The notes under the pieces were generated by a model. It saw only the letters and a program-made list of their open reading frames with translations, did no database searches and was not told the origin of the DNA. A stretch of DNA of 23,850 nucleotides from NCBI GenBank assembly GCA_964575225.1, contig CAZNQW010000033.1, positions 1-23,850 of the forward strand, in the 5' to 3' direction. The translations under genes were made by a program, and so were the position numbers. Shown here piece after piece: positions 1 through 7,196 of the stretch. Origin of the DNA: CAZNQW01 sp964575225. Lineage in GTDB: Bacteria; Chloroflexota; Anaerolineae; JAAYZQ01. Within the stretch, counting starts at the first letter, position 1. Each line of letters opens with the position of its first letter.

Positions 1-47
1 CTACACCCTATCCTACACTCTTTCCCTACACGACGCTCTTCCGATCT
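1..47 (+). other. Synthetic Illumina adapter (P5 end, i5 index, Read 1 primer)
   Basis: Bases 15-47 match the 33-base TruSeq Read 1 sequencing primer, beginning ACACTCTTTCCCTACACGAC and ending TTCCGATCT. Bases 1-6 (CTACAC) match the end of the P5 oligonucleotide. Bases 7-14 (CCTATCCT) sit where the 8-base i5 index belongs and match, from memory, TruSeq HT index D503. The arrangement P5-index-Read 1 is in the correct order, so this is untrimmed library adapter at the contig end. Genomic sequence begins at about base 48. Confidence 0.97.
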
Positions 48-64
48 CGAAAAGACCATCCTGG

Positions 65-571
65 TTAGTCGAGGTACTGCACCAGGTCTGCCAGGTCCTT
101 GCGCTTTTTGATTCGGGGCTCGTCGGCAGGATAGCCCAGGGGCGTAAACAGCAAGGGCTCTACGCCCTCGGGCAGGGCCAGCACTTTGCGGGCGGCCTCG
201 GGATCAAAGGCGCCGATCCAGCAGGTGCCCAACCCCAGTTCCGTGGCAGCCAGGATCAGGTGATCCAGGGCGATGGTTGCATCCACGTCCACGTACGTTT
301 TGCCATCCCGGCGCGCCCACCCTTCGCTCTCTACGGTGCAGATGGCGATCACCACGGGGGCGTCGGTGAACCATTCCCGGGAATAGATCTGCTTGAGATC
401 CTCCTTGTGCTTTGCCGTTCGGATGACCAATAGCCGAAAGGGCTGGCGGTTGACGGCGGTGGGGGCCAGGCGAGCGGCCTCAAGGACCTGTTGGAGCTTT
501 TCCTCTTCCACCGGGTCGGGCTTGTAGGCCCGGACGCTGTACCGCTTCTGAATCAGTTCTGAGAATGACAT
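65..571 (-). CDS. Nitroreductase family protein (FMN-dependent oxidoreductase)
   Basis: A 168-residue protein of the small nitroreductase family, which are FMN-binding homodimers that reduce nitro compounds, quinones or flavins with NAD(P)H. It opens with the family N-terminus (KRYSVRAYKPDPV, residues 9-21), followed by the FMN-phosphate region PTAVNRQPFRLLVI and the late glycine-rich GLGTCWIGAF and TPLGYP segments. The length is normal for the short subgroup. The ATG at 571 follows a purine-rich GGAAAGGAAAAA tract, and the TAA at 65-67 lies 17 bases inside the adapter junction, so the gene is complete. It is the last gene of the minus-strand operon, 48 bp after the M20 gene. The physiological substrate cannot be read from sequence. 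Confidence 0.9.
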   Translation of the reverse strand: MSFSELIQKRYSVRAYKPDPVEEEKLQQVLEAARLAPTAVNRQPFRLLVIRTAKHKEDLKQIYSREWFTDAPVVIAICTVESEGWARRDGKTYVDVDATIALDHLILAATELGLGTCWIGAFDPEAARKVLALPEGVEPLLFTPLGYPADEPRIKKRKDLADLVQYLD

Positions 572-619
572 GGGTTTTTCCTTTCCATTGACTATAAGTT
601 TTTCGGCGATCCACCTACG

Positions 620-1783
620 TTACGCTGGATTGTTTTTCAACAACCGCAGGGCTGCCTCGGCCAAGATGGCCGCGCCCACCGGCAGGCAGTTCTCATTAAT
701 GTCGAACAGAGGGTTGTGGGCCATGCGCGGATCACCCTCGATTCCGCAGCCCAGAGAAAACATGGCGCCCGGTGCCTGGGCCGTAAAGTAGCCAAAGTCC
801 TCTGCCCCCATGGTGGGCAGCCCGGGTTTGAGGTGGTCATTCCCCAACAGGTCAATGGCCACCCGGGAAAGCAGGCTGGTGATTTCGCCATGGTTGTGCA
901 TGGGCGGGTATCCGATTTCGAATCGGTGCTCATAGTCGCCGCCCAACACCTTGGCCACCTCGAGCGCCCGCACGATCTCGGCGTGTAAGAGCTTTTGCAC
1001 TTCTGGCTCCCGGTAGCGGATGGTGGCTTCGATCTGGACCCGATCGGGAATCACGTTGGAGACTTCGCCGCCATGGATCGAGCCCACGGTAATGACCGAG
1101 GGCTCAAAGGGATCGACCCGCCGCGACGAGATACCGTGCAGGGCCAGGACCACGTGGGCCGCCAGGAAAATGGGATCCACCGTCTGGTGGGGTTGGGCGC
1201 CGTGGCCTCCCCGGCCGATGATGGTGGCATACAAGGTATCCACCCCGGCCGACGCCGGACCGGCCTCTACTGATACGTCTCCGGCGGCCAGGTTCGAGTG
1301 GACGTGCAGCGCCAGGGCGGCGTCCATGCCTTCCAGGGCCCCATCTTCAATCATGCGCGATGCGCCGCTGAGCCCTTCGGCGTCGGCCACCTCTTCGGCG
1401 GGCTGAAAGACCAGGCGTAGGGTGCCAGCGAACGTTTCTTGGGCCAGCATCGTGGCCACACCCATGGCAATGGCCGTGTGGGCGTCGTGGCCGCAGGCGT
1501 GCATCACGCCCGGTGCTTGGGAGGCGTAGGGCACGTCGTTTTCTTCCTGGATGGGCAGGGCGTCCATGTCGGCGCGGATGACCACGATGGGGTGCCCGCT
1601 GCCCCGTTCGGCCACCACGCCGGTGCGCCCCACGCCGGTTCGCACCCGGTAGCCCAAAGATTGGAGCACCCCGGCGACGAGGCTGGATGTACGGGTTTCC
1701 TCAAATCCCAGTTCGGGGTGCATGTGGATGTCTCGTCTCCATTGGACCAGTTGTTCCCGGAGGTTCTGCGCGCGTGTCAGCAT
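620..1783 (-). CDS. M20 family metal-dependent amidohydrolase (hippurate/IAA-amino acid hydrolase-like)
   Basis: A 387-residue peptidase family M20D amidohydrolase that removes acyl groups from amino acids or short amides with a dinuclear metal centre. The metal and catalytic motifs are present: MHPELGFEE near residue 21, RADMDALP near 70, the CGHDAH box at 97-102, QPAEE at 127-131, an HVHS segment, GGHGAQPH in the dimerisation region and MGAEDF near the C-terminus. The frame extends upstream to 1888, but the ATG at 1783 is preceded by AAGGAG at about 9 bp and matches the usual start of the family, so I chose it. It follows the SDR gene by 23 bp in the same operon. Cytosolic; substrate unknown. 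Confidence 0.93.
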   Translation of the reverse strand: MLTRAQNLREQLVQWRRDIHMHPELGFEETRTSSLVAGVLQSLGYRVRTGVGRTGVVAERGSGHPIVVIRADMDALPIQEENDVPYASQAPGVMHACGHDAHTAIAMGVATMLAQETFAGTLRLVFQPAEEVADAEGLSGASRMIEDGALEGMDAALALHVHSNLAAGDVSVEAGPASAGVDTLYATIIGRGGHGAQPHQTVDPIFLAAHVVLALHGISSRRVDPFEPSVITVGSIHGGEVSNVIPDRVQIEATIRYREPEVQKLLHAEIVRALEVAKVLGGDYEHRFEIGYPPMHNHGEITSLLSRVAIDLLGNDHLKPGLPTMGAEDFGYFTAQAPGAMFSLGCGIEGDPRMAHNPLFDINENCLPVGAAILAEAALRLLKNNPA

Positions 1784-1806
1784 GATCGGTTTCTCCTTGA
1801 GGGTGT

Positions 1807-2595
1807 TTATGCGCCCGGTGGGCAGGCATAGGTTCTCACCAGGGCCTGAACGTCTGGGTGATTCCAGGCAAGAAAGGTGCCGCTCCATTCGGAAGGCGCG
1901 TGAAAGGCCAGGGCAATAAGGGCACAGGCCGGCACTTCGGGCGGCAACAGTTCCCCATCTTCATAGGAACGCACATAGTGGGCCAGGCTCTCCTCGGCCA
2001 TTCCTGCTGCTCCCTCGGCTCGGATTTGAGCCTGCATGGACGTGTCGACCACACCGGGTCGGAAGGCTATGGTGGTCACGCGGGGCTCTTCCACGGCCAG
2101 TACCCGGGTCAGGTGGTTGATGGCGGCTTTGGCGGCGCAATAGGCCGACCAACCCGCTACCGCTTCGACGGCGGCGCCGCTGGATACGTTGACAATGCGC
2201 CCTTCCGATTCGCGCAAAAGGCCCAAGGCGGCCTGGGTCAGCAGGAACGGCCCATACAGGTTGACGGCGATGTTCTGCTTCCAGGTCTCTGGATCGCTGT
2301 CGCTCAGGGAGGCGATGGGGGCGAGGACCCCGGCATTGTTGACCAGGGCATCCAGACGGCCAAACGTCTGCGCCACGCGGTCGATGGCCCGGCGGCAGTC
2401 CTCTCCGTCGGTTACGTCTCCCAGGAGCGTCAGCGGCTGGCCTCCTTCGGCCCGCACCTGATCGGCCACCATCTCCAGGTCGGCTTCCGAGCGGGCCATC
2501 AGGGCCACCTGGGCGTGCATCTGGCCGGCAATGCGCGCCGATGCCGCACCCAACCCACGCGACGCTCCGCTGATGAGAACGGTCAGGTTTGTCAC
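1807..2595 (-). CDS. Short-chain dehydrogenase/reductase (benzil/sepiapterin reductase-like)
   Basis: A classical SDR of 262 residues using NAD(P)H. The Rossmann motif SGASRGLG lies at residues 9-16, NNAG at 86-89, and the catalytic residues are Ser139, Tyr152 and Lys156 (YCAAK). The segment FRPGVVDTSMQ and the short N-terminus resemble the YueD/benzil reductase group, but the substrate is not certain. The start is a GTG at 2595 with an excellent AGGAGG just upstream. That GTG overlaps the TGA of the Nudix gene in the four bases GTGA, so translation is probably coupled. The longer frame reaching 2799 would run through the Nudix gene and is not needed. Confidence 0.9.
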   Translation of the reverse strand: MTNLTVLISGASRGLGAASARIAGQMHAQVALMARSEADLEMVADQVRAEGGQPLTLLGDVTDGEDCRRAIDRVAQTFGRLDALVNNAGVLAPIASLSDSDPETWKQNIAVNLYGPFLLTQAALGLLRESEGRIVNVSSGAAVEAVAGWSAYCAAKAAINHLTRVLAVEEPRVTTIAFRPGVVDTSMQAQIRAEGAAGMAEESLAHYVRSYEDGELLPPEVPACALIALAFHAPSEWSGTFLAWNHPDVQALVRTYACPPGA

Positions 2596-3143
2596 AATAC
2601 CTCCTCCTCTTGGCTGCCGCGAAGGTGCAGGGGCATACAGCAACCGGTGGCCCACGCATGGAGGGCCGCGCGACCATTGGCAAAGGCGATCCGCTGCGGC
2701 AGAGCGCTGGGAGCGAACCAGGCGGCGCCATCGGCCTCGTTGTCGGTGTGCAGCCTCTGGCTCAGGGGGCGGGCCAGATAATAGATGTTCAGGGTGCAAA
2801 GCCCGGCGTATTCATCCAGCCACAGACCCAGCAGGCCGGTCAATTCAATCTCCAGTCCGGTTTCCTCTCGGATCTCGCGGATGGCGGTCGCTGTGGGGTG
2901 TTCGTCTTCCTCGCAAAAGCCGCCCGGTATGTCCCAATGGCCCAGGAACGGCTCAATGGAGCGGCGTACCAGAAGGACTTTGCCGTTGCGCAATACCAGG
3001 GCCCCGGCTGTGGGTTTGGCATTGCGCCATTGAACCTGACCACAGGATGGGCACACTTGCCGAATTTGCTGGTCGAGCATTCTATCGACCAGCGCTGTGC
3101 CGCATAGGGTACAAAAGCGGGCCGCCGTTGCTGTGGGTTCCAT
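2592..3143 (-). CDS. Nudix hydrolase with N-terminal zinc ribbon
   Basis: A 183-residue protein with two parts. Residues 11-34 form a zinc ribbon with CxxC pairs C11/C14 and C31/C34, like the one in NudC-type NADH pyrophosphatases. Residues 46-170 are a Nudix fold with a perfect Nudix box: G75, E81, R89-E90, E93-E94 and G96 in the GX5EX7REUXEEXGU pattern. Such enzymes cleave a nucleoside diphosphate linked to another group using Mg2+. The ATG at 3143 overlaps the TGA of the upstream hydrolase gene (TGATG), which argues for coupling. The protein is shorter than NudC, so the substrate (ADP-ribose, NADH or another nucleotide) is open. Confidence 0.9.
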   Translation of the reverse strand: MEPTATAARFCTLCGTALVDRMLDQQIRQVCPSCGQVQWRNAKPTAGALVLRNGKVLLVRRSIEPFLGHWDIPGGFCEEDEHPTATAIREIREETGLEIELTGLLGLWLDEYAGLCTLNIYYLARPLSQRLHTDNEADGAAWFAPSALPQRIAFANGRAALHAWATGCCMPLHLRGSQEEEVL

Positions 3144-3934
3144 CAGTCGGCTGCTCCCGGCCCGGCCTCGGCCTTGGAGTGGTTTTGAATCCATTCGTAG
3201 CTCTGGGCCCATACGGCCCCGCGCTCGCCGTCGGCCAACAGGTTGTGGCCCGAGTGTTCGAGCCAGACCAGTGTCTTGTCCACAGAAGAAACCCCGTCAT
3301 AGACCCTCTGGGCGGCGCGCTCGGTGAGTTGCTGATCGCGCCGGCCCTGAAAGATGAGGATGGGTTGGCGGATGGCGGGTAGGGCCTGTCGAACCTCCCG
3401 CTGGAGCAAAAAGACCTCGGCCGCTCCCCACAGGGGCAATTGGTCGTAACACCAAATGCGGTCCAAGGCCGCCGGATCGCCCAGGTCGGCGTCGCCCATG
3501 GGGCCAAGGGGATTGTACTTGAGCACGTGCCGCAGCCCCACGGCCAGGGGCAGCATGCGGTTCTGGACCTCGAGGGCCGGCGCCATGGGGATCAGGCCGG
3601 CGATCTTTGGATGCCGAGCACCCAGCCACAGGGTGAGCAGCGCCCCCAGCGACAATCCGCCGACAAAGACCCTGTCGCAGGTCTGCAAAAGGGCCTGAAG
3701 CTCGGCCTCGACCGCCCCAGTCCAGTCCTGCCACTCGATCCGGGTGAGATCTTGGGGCGAGGTGCCATGACCGGGAAGCAGGGGACAGCGCACAGTCAGA
3801 TTTCGAGCTGCCAGATATTCGCCCATCGGACGGGTCTCGGCGACCGACCCGGTGAAGCCGTGTATAAGCAGGACGCCGGTAGGGCCTCCCTGGCTCGAAT
3901 ATGGGCCTGGCTTGAGATGGCTGGGTTGGGGCAT
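3143..3934 (-). CDS. Alpha/beta hydrolase, Est30/monoacylglycerol lipase-like carboxylesterase
   Basis: A 263-residue serine hydrolase without signal peptide. The oxyanion-hole motif HGFTG is at residues 25-29, the nucleophile elbow GLSLG at 93-97 (Ser95), the acid Asp200 in FQGRRD and the catalytic His230 in HSGHN. The short cap and the spacing resemble the Bacillus Est30 and thermostable monoacylglycerol lipase group acting on short acyl esters or monoglycerides. The ATG at 3934 is preceded by AAGGAGG at optimal distance. It is the first gene of the five-gene operon and lies about 40 nt downstream of the predicted start site of the promoter at 3982-4010. Confidence 0.92.
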   Translation of the reverse strand: MPQPSHLKPGPYSSQGGPTGVLLIHGFTGSVAETRPMGEYLAARNLTVRCPLLPGHGTSPQDLTRIEWQDWTGAVEAELQALLQTCDRVFVGGLSLGALLTLWLGARHPKIAGLIPMAPALEVQNRMLPLAVGLRHVLKYNPLGPMGDADLGDPAALDRIWCYDQLPLWGAAEVFLLQREVRQALPAIRQPILIFQGRRDQQLTERAAQRVYDGVSSVDKTLVWLEHSGHNLLADGERGAVWAQSYEWIQNHSKAEAGPGAAD

Positions 3935-3981
3935 GGGCTCCTCCTTGGCACTCCCCCTGGAGCGACCGGCCTGGTAAGAAC

Positions 3982-4010
3982 ATTATACTCCAAGGCGGAA
4001 TTTCGGGCAA
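3982..4010 (-). promoter_or_regulatory. Sigma70-type promoter of the hydrolase-Nudix-SDR-M20-nitroreductase operon
   Basis: On the minus strand the -35 TTGCCC (4010-4005) and a perfect -10 TATAAT (3987-3982) are separated by 17 bp. Transcription would start near 3975, about 40 nt before the hydrolase ATG at 3934. Confidence 0.75.
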
Positions 4011-4026
4011 AGATAGAGTCAGAAGG

Positions 4027-4059
4027 GGACTCGGGGGTAGGTAGCGCGCGCCCGAGTCC
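4027..4059. repeat. Inverted repeat GGACTCGGG / CCCGAGTCC in the divergent intergenic region
   Basis: Nine-base arms at 4027-4035 and 4051-4059 are separated by 15 bp. The repeat sits between the minus promoter at 3982-4010 and the plus -10 box at 4168-4173. No T-run follows it on either strand, so it is not a standard terminator; an operator or RNA hairpin is possible. The rest of the 304-bp gap at 3935-4238 holds an AT-rich stretch (4140-4200) and no ORF I can support. Confidence 0.5.
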
Positions 4060-4167
4060 TGCCCGAATGGGTGTAAAAAAAGGAGTAGAAAAGACCTAGT
4101 ACCAGCAGCAACCGAAATACCACCTTGTTCCCTACCCAAAGTCGATGGTAAAAATATAAAACAACTG

Positions 4168-4173
4168 TATAAT
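4168..4173 (+). promoter_or_regulatory. -10 box upstream of the single-domain response regulator
   Basis: A perfect TATAAT lies in an AT-rich stretch. No convincing -35 hexamer is found at 16-18 bp. Transcription from here would give a leader of about 60 nt before the ATG at 4239. Confidence 0.5.
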
Positions 4174-4238
4174 GGAGTAAGATAAAGTGAAATCGTAGTG
4201 ATTCTGGATACAATCATCAACATGGAGTGGCGGACATT

Positions 4239-4643
4239 ATGGCAGATATTCTTTTGGCCGACGAAAGTATCCTGATGTGCAACATTCTGGCTACGCTGCT
4301 GCGGGCCAAAGGGCATAGGGTCGAGTGGGCTGTGAACGGTCGGGAAGCATTGGCTCGTTTTGGCGAGCAAAGGTTCGATCTGGTATTGATGGATGTCTAT
4401 CTGCCTTTGATCAACGGCCTGGATACTTGCCAGCAACTGCGCGAGCAATCTCAGATTCCCATTCTGTTGCTGTCGGCATTCCCCGATCAGAACCTCCAAC
4501 GAAGGGCGATGGATTGTGGGGCGACAGCCTTTTTCCCCAAACCCCTCAACCCGGAGCGTCTCCTATCGTGGATCAACAAGGCCACTTGCAGCCAACCGGG
4601 CCTGAGTAGTGCACCTTTGGGCCACGCCGTGGGCGCCTGGTAA
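4239..4643 (+). CDS. Single-domain response regulator (CheY-like receiver)
   Basis: A 134-residue protein consisting of one receiver domain. The acidic pocket is Asp8/Glu9, the phosphoacceptor Asp52 (in LMDVYLP), the switch Ser79 and the conserved Lys101 in FFPKP. No output domain follows; the last 20 residues are unstructured-looking. The frame has an in-frame GTG at 4227, but GGAG at 4224-4227 fits the ATG at 4239 better, although its 11-nt spacing is a little long. It lies 89 bp upstream of an OmpR-type regulator in the same direction, and neither has a histidine kinase next to it. It probably relays a phosphoryl signal by protein contact; its partner is unknown. Confidence 0.88.
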   Translation: MADILLADESILMCNILATLLRAKGHRVEWAVNGREALARFGEQRFDLVLMDVYLPLINGLDTCQQLREQSQIPILLLSAFPDQNLQRRAMDCGATAFFPKPLNPERLLSWINKATCSQPGLSSAPLGHAVGAW

Positions 4644-4684
4644 ACGAGCCGTCGAATCGAGGCAACACCGTTCTTGACCCGCAG

Positions 4685-4713
4685 TTGCCATCCCCACCGA
4701 GATCAAGTATAAT
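4685..4713 (+). promoter_or_regulatory. Sigma70-type promoter of the OmpR-family regulator gene
   Basis: TTGCCA (4685-4690), 17-bp spacer and a perfect TATAAT (4708-4713). The start site near 4720 leaves only about 13 nt before the ATG at 4733, so the mRNA would be almost leaderless. Confidence 0.75.
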
Positions 4714-4724
4714 GTCGGTGGGGA
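4691..4724. promoter_or_regulatory. Perfect 10-bp inverted repeat bracketing the -10 box (candidate operator)
   Basis: TCCCCACCGA (4691-4700) and TCGGTGGGGA (4715-4724) are exact inverted copies separated by 14 bp that contain the TATAAT. The half-site centres are 24 bp apart, a little over two helical turns. This is the geometry of a dimer-binding operator, plausibly autoregulatory for the downstream winged-helix regulator. As RNA only the right arm would be transcribed, so a transcript hairpin is unlikely. Confidence 0.6.
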
Positions 4725-4732
4725 TAGTGGGT

Positions 4733-5434
4733 ATGGACCATATAACCATCTTATTGGTGGACGACAATACCGACCTATTGCGCCTGTTGACGCGCCGCTT
4801 GGAAACCGATGGTTATGAGGTGATTTCGGCGGAGAATGGTAACCAGGCGCTGAATACTTTGGAGCGCCGAATTCCCGATCTAGCCGTTCTGGATGTGCTA
4901 ATGCCTGGCATGGATGGGTTTGCCTTGGCTGCCGAGATCAAGGCGCGAGGTGATATCCCCATCATCTTTTTGACCGCTGTGGGAGAACCCAAGGCTCGGA
5001 TCGAGGGCATTCGCCAATTCGCCGAAGATTACATCGTCAAGCCCTTTGACTATCAGGAACTCACGGCCCGCATTAACCGCATCATGCGCCGGATGGCGGG
5101 TTCGACCCCCATGCGAGAACCGCTGATTGTGGTCGATGACGATCTGAGCATCGACTTTGGCGCGGGGATGGCCCATACCCCTCAGGGCCCAGTCAACCTC
5201 TCGGCCCTAGAGGCCAAGATCCTCTATCACCTGGTGCGCCATTCCGGGCAGATTCTGCCGCTCCCTGTGCTGGTGGCCAAGATCTGGGGCTATGCCGACG
5301 ATACAGGCCCCGAGGCCCTGCGCGTGGCCATCTATCGGCTGCGGCGCAAGCTCGAACCGGATCCGCGCAACCCTCGTTACATCCTCACTGAGCGGGAGCA
5401 GGGATACCGTTTCGCCTCATTGGAGCCCCGCTAG
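4733..5434 (+). CDS. OmpR/PhoB-family DNA-binding response regulator
   Basis: A 233-residue two-domain regulator. Residues 4-120 are a receiver with acidic pair Asp10/Asp11, phosphoacceptor Asp54 (LDVLMPGMDG), switch Thr81 and Lys103 in IVKPF. Residues 130-230 form a winged-helix effector (trans_reg_C), including the recognition region EALRVAIYRLRRKL and the wing segment ERGYRF-like EQGYRF. I start it at the ATG at 4733, because the in-frame ATG at 4712 lies inside the -10 box and the frame opening at 4685 overlaps the promoter. The GGTGGGGATAG just upstream is only a fair ribosome site. No sensor kinase is adjacent. Confidence 0.9.
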   Translation: MDHITILLVDDNTDLLRLLTRRLETDGYEVISAENGNQALNTLERRIPDLAVLDVLMPGMDGFALAAEIKARGDIPIIFLTAVGEPKARIEGIRQFAEDYIVKPFDYQELTARINRIMRRMAGSTPMREPLIVVDDDLSIDFGAGMAHTPQGPVNLSALEAKILYHLVRHSGQILPLPVLVAKIWGYADDTGPEALRVAIYRLRRKLEPDPRNPRYILTEREQGYRFASLEPR

Positions 5435-5498
5435 ACGAGCCGCCTATCAAAAGTCCGCTGATGATCCTTTGCCTTTGCCATGCTAGTGGCAGCCTCAC

Positions 5499-5527
5499 TT
5501 GACAATTGTCCGCCGTGGTGATAGTCT
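5499..5527 (+). promoter_or_regulatory. Promoter of the ProRS-like operon with palindrome over the -35 box
   Basis: A perfect -35 TTGACA (5499-5504) is followed after 17 bp by a weak -10 TAGTCT (5522-5527). The perfect 10-bp palindrome GACAATTGTC (5501-5510) overlaps the -35 box and could bind a repressor. The leader of about 78 nt ends with a small hairpin, TCGCGC-AAGAG-GCGCGA (5579-5595), just before AGGAGGAG. I see no T-box motif in it. Confidence 0.6.
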
Positions 5528-5611
5528 AAGGGTGTGGGCCGCCTGTGGACCTGAACCCACCTACCGATTCCAACATCGTCGCGCAAGAGGCGCGATTACA
5601 GGAGGAGATCG

Positions 5612-7189
5612 ATGCATTTTTCTCAACTCTTTGGCAAAACCCTGCGGGAAGCTCCCTCGGAAGCGCAGTTGCCCAGCCACCAGTTGCTGGCCCGGGCGGG
5701 ATGTATCCGCGGTTGGCAGGATGGCCTGTTTGCCTATCTGCCGCTGGGACTGTCGGCCCTGCAGAAATTGGAGGTGCGATTGCAGGATGGACTGGCTGCA
5801 CTGGGCGGGCAACCGCTGGTCGTGCCTGCCGTGTACGAGCGGGATTCGGCCAAAGCGCTGCTGGATCTGGCGCGCCGGGAGATCGATTCGTACCGGCAGT
5901 TGCCGATGGTCTTGTATCAGATCATGGACCAGAAGCGAGCCAACCCCAGCCTTCGCTCGGGCCTCCTGGGCGCCGGTGAGCATCGGGCCGTGGACGTGAA
6001 TGTCTTTGGCAGTGCAGAACTGGCTGCCGCCCAAGGCGAGGTCCAAGGGCTGATCGACGGGCTGTTTGCCTCCTGCGACGTGCCGGTCGTGTGGGCAGAG
6101 GCTGGAAAAGCTCGGTCGGTCGCCTTCTATGTTCACCCCGCCGGTGACCACGAGGTGGCGCAGTGCACCCAGTGCACTTGTGCCGCGGAACGGCCCTGGG
6201 CCACACGCCGATGGGAGGCGTTACCACCGGAAACGGAACTGGTCGTGGAGGAGGTTAACACGCCGGGCTGCAACACCATTGCCGCTCTGGCCGAATTCCT
6301 CCAAATTCCAGCGAGCAAGACCCTCAAGATGGTCTTTTGCTCGGTGGAAGGCAAGGTCACCTGTGTCGCGATCCGCGGCGACCGGACGATGGATGAGGCC
6401 AAGCTGGCCCGCGCCCTGGGAACCGATCGTTGGTACGCGAGCCTGGAGCAGGAGCTGGAGGCTGCCGGCGCGGTGGGGGGCTACGCCTCACCGATTGGCC
6501 TGGATCGCAAGCGGGTTCGTGTGTTGGGCGACCCGTCTTTGAAGGTGGGTAGCAACTTTGTGAGCGGCGCCAATCGGCCCGATACCCACCTCCTCAATGT
6601 GAACGTGCCCCGCGACTTTCAACCGGACGAGTGGATAGACCTGGCCCGCGTCGAGCCGGGCGATCCTTGCCCCAATTGCGGTGGTGAACTCGAGATCCAG
6701 GCCGCCTTTTCCCTGGCGCATCACCTGGCGCCCCAGCCCTGCGCCCCCGAGATCCCGGTCTTGGACGCCGAGGGCCGTGGGCGACCCCTCTGGTGGACGC
6801 GCTGGTCGGTAGATTTGGGCGGGCTGTTGGCCGCTGTGGTCGAATGCCACCATGATGACCACGGCATCCTCTGGCCCACCGCCTGCAGCCCGTTCGACGT
6901 GCATCTCGTGGTGCTGGATGGGCGCAAAGAGCCGGTCGCGGCGCAGGCCGAGTCCCTCTTGCGGGATCTGTGCGACCGCGGCTTGACGGTCCTCTACGAC
7001 GACCGCGATGCCAGCGCCGGCGTCAAATTCAACGACGCCGACCTGATCGGCATCCCCTTGCGCCTAACTGTCAGCAAGCGTTCGGCCCAAGAGGAAGTCA
7101 TTGAAGCCAAGTGGCGGGCCCAATCGGATCGGCTGAAACTGGATCCCGAAGGGCTGGACCGCGAACTGGCCCATCTCTGTGGGGATTGA
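5612..7189 (+). CDS. Prolyl-tRNA synthetase-like protein, degenerate catalytic core, intact YbaK-type editing domain
   Basis: A 525-residue protein aligning along its whole length with bacterial ProRS (usually about 570). Class II motif 1 is kept (residues 35-73, AYLPLGL). About 40 residues carrying the TxE (THEE) loop are absent near residue 80. The motif 2 FRDE is replaced by KRAN (108-111). The GGSxSHEF segment is lost, and motif 3 GIGVSR reads SVDLGG (399-404), so the ATP-binding arginine is missing. The INS/YbaK editing domain (about 212-345) is well kept, with Lys236 in SKTLK and the GANRPDTH segment at 319-326. So are the Zn-type cysteines C185, C188, C353 and C356 and the anticodon-binding domain (425-525). 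It is unlikely to aminoacylate; a trans-editing or tRNA-binding role is my inference. The strong AGGAGGAG supports the ATG at 5612. Confidence 0.85.
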   Translation: MHFSQLFGKTLREAPSEAQLPSHQLLARAGCIRGWQDGLFAYLPLGLSALQKLEVRLQDGLAALGGQPLVVPAVYERDSAKALLDLARREIDSYRQLPMVLYQIMDQKRANPSLRSGLLGAGEHRAVDVNVFGSAELAAAQGEVQGLIDGLFASCDVPVVWAEAGKARSVAFYVHPAGDHEVAQCTQCTCAAERPWATRRWEALPPETELVVEEVNTPGCNTIAALAEFLQIPASKTLKMVFCSVEGKVTCVAIRGDRTMDEAKLARALGTDRWYASLEQELEAAGAVGGYASPIGLDRKRVRVLGDPSLKVGSNFVSGANRPDTHLLNVNVPRDFQPDEWIDLARVEPGDPCPNCGGELEIQAAFSLAHHLAPQPCAPEIPVLDAEGRGRPLWWTRWSVDLGGLLAAVVECHHDDHGILWPTACSPFDVHLVVLDGRKEPVAAQAESLLRDLCDRGLTVLYDDRDASAGVKFNDADLIGIPLRLTVSKRSAQEEVIEAKWRAQSDRLKLDPEGLDRELAHLCGD

Positions 7190-7196
7190 GGGGGCC

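Noticed and set aside
1858..2781. Plus-strand ORF of about 300 codons opposite the SDR gene
   Set aside because: Shadow of the SDR and Nudix genes; no recognisable domain or ribosome site.
5535..5611. T-box leader of the ProRS-like gene
   Set aside because: No T-box consensus (TGGnACCGCG-like) and no terminator; the leader is too short.
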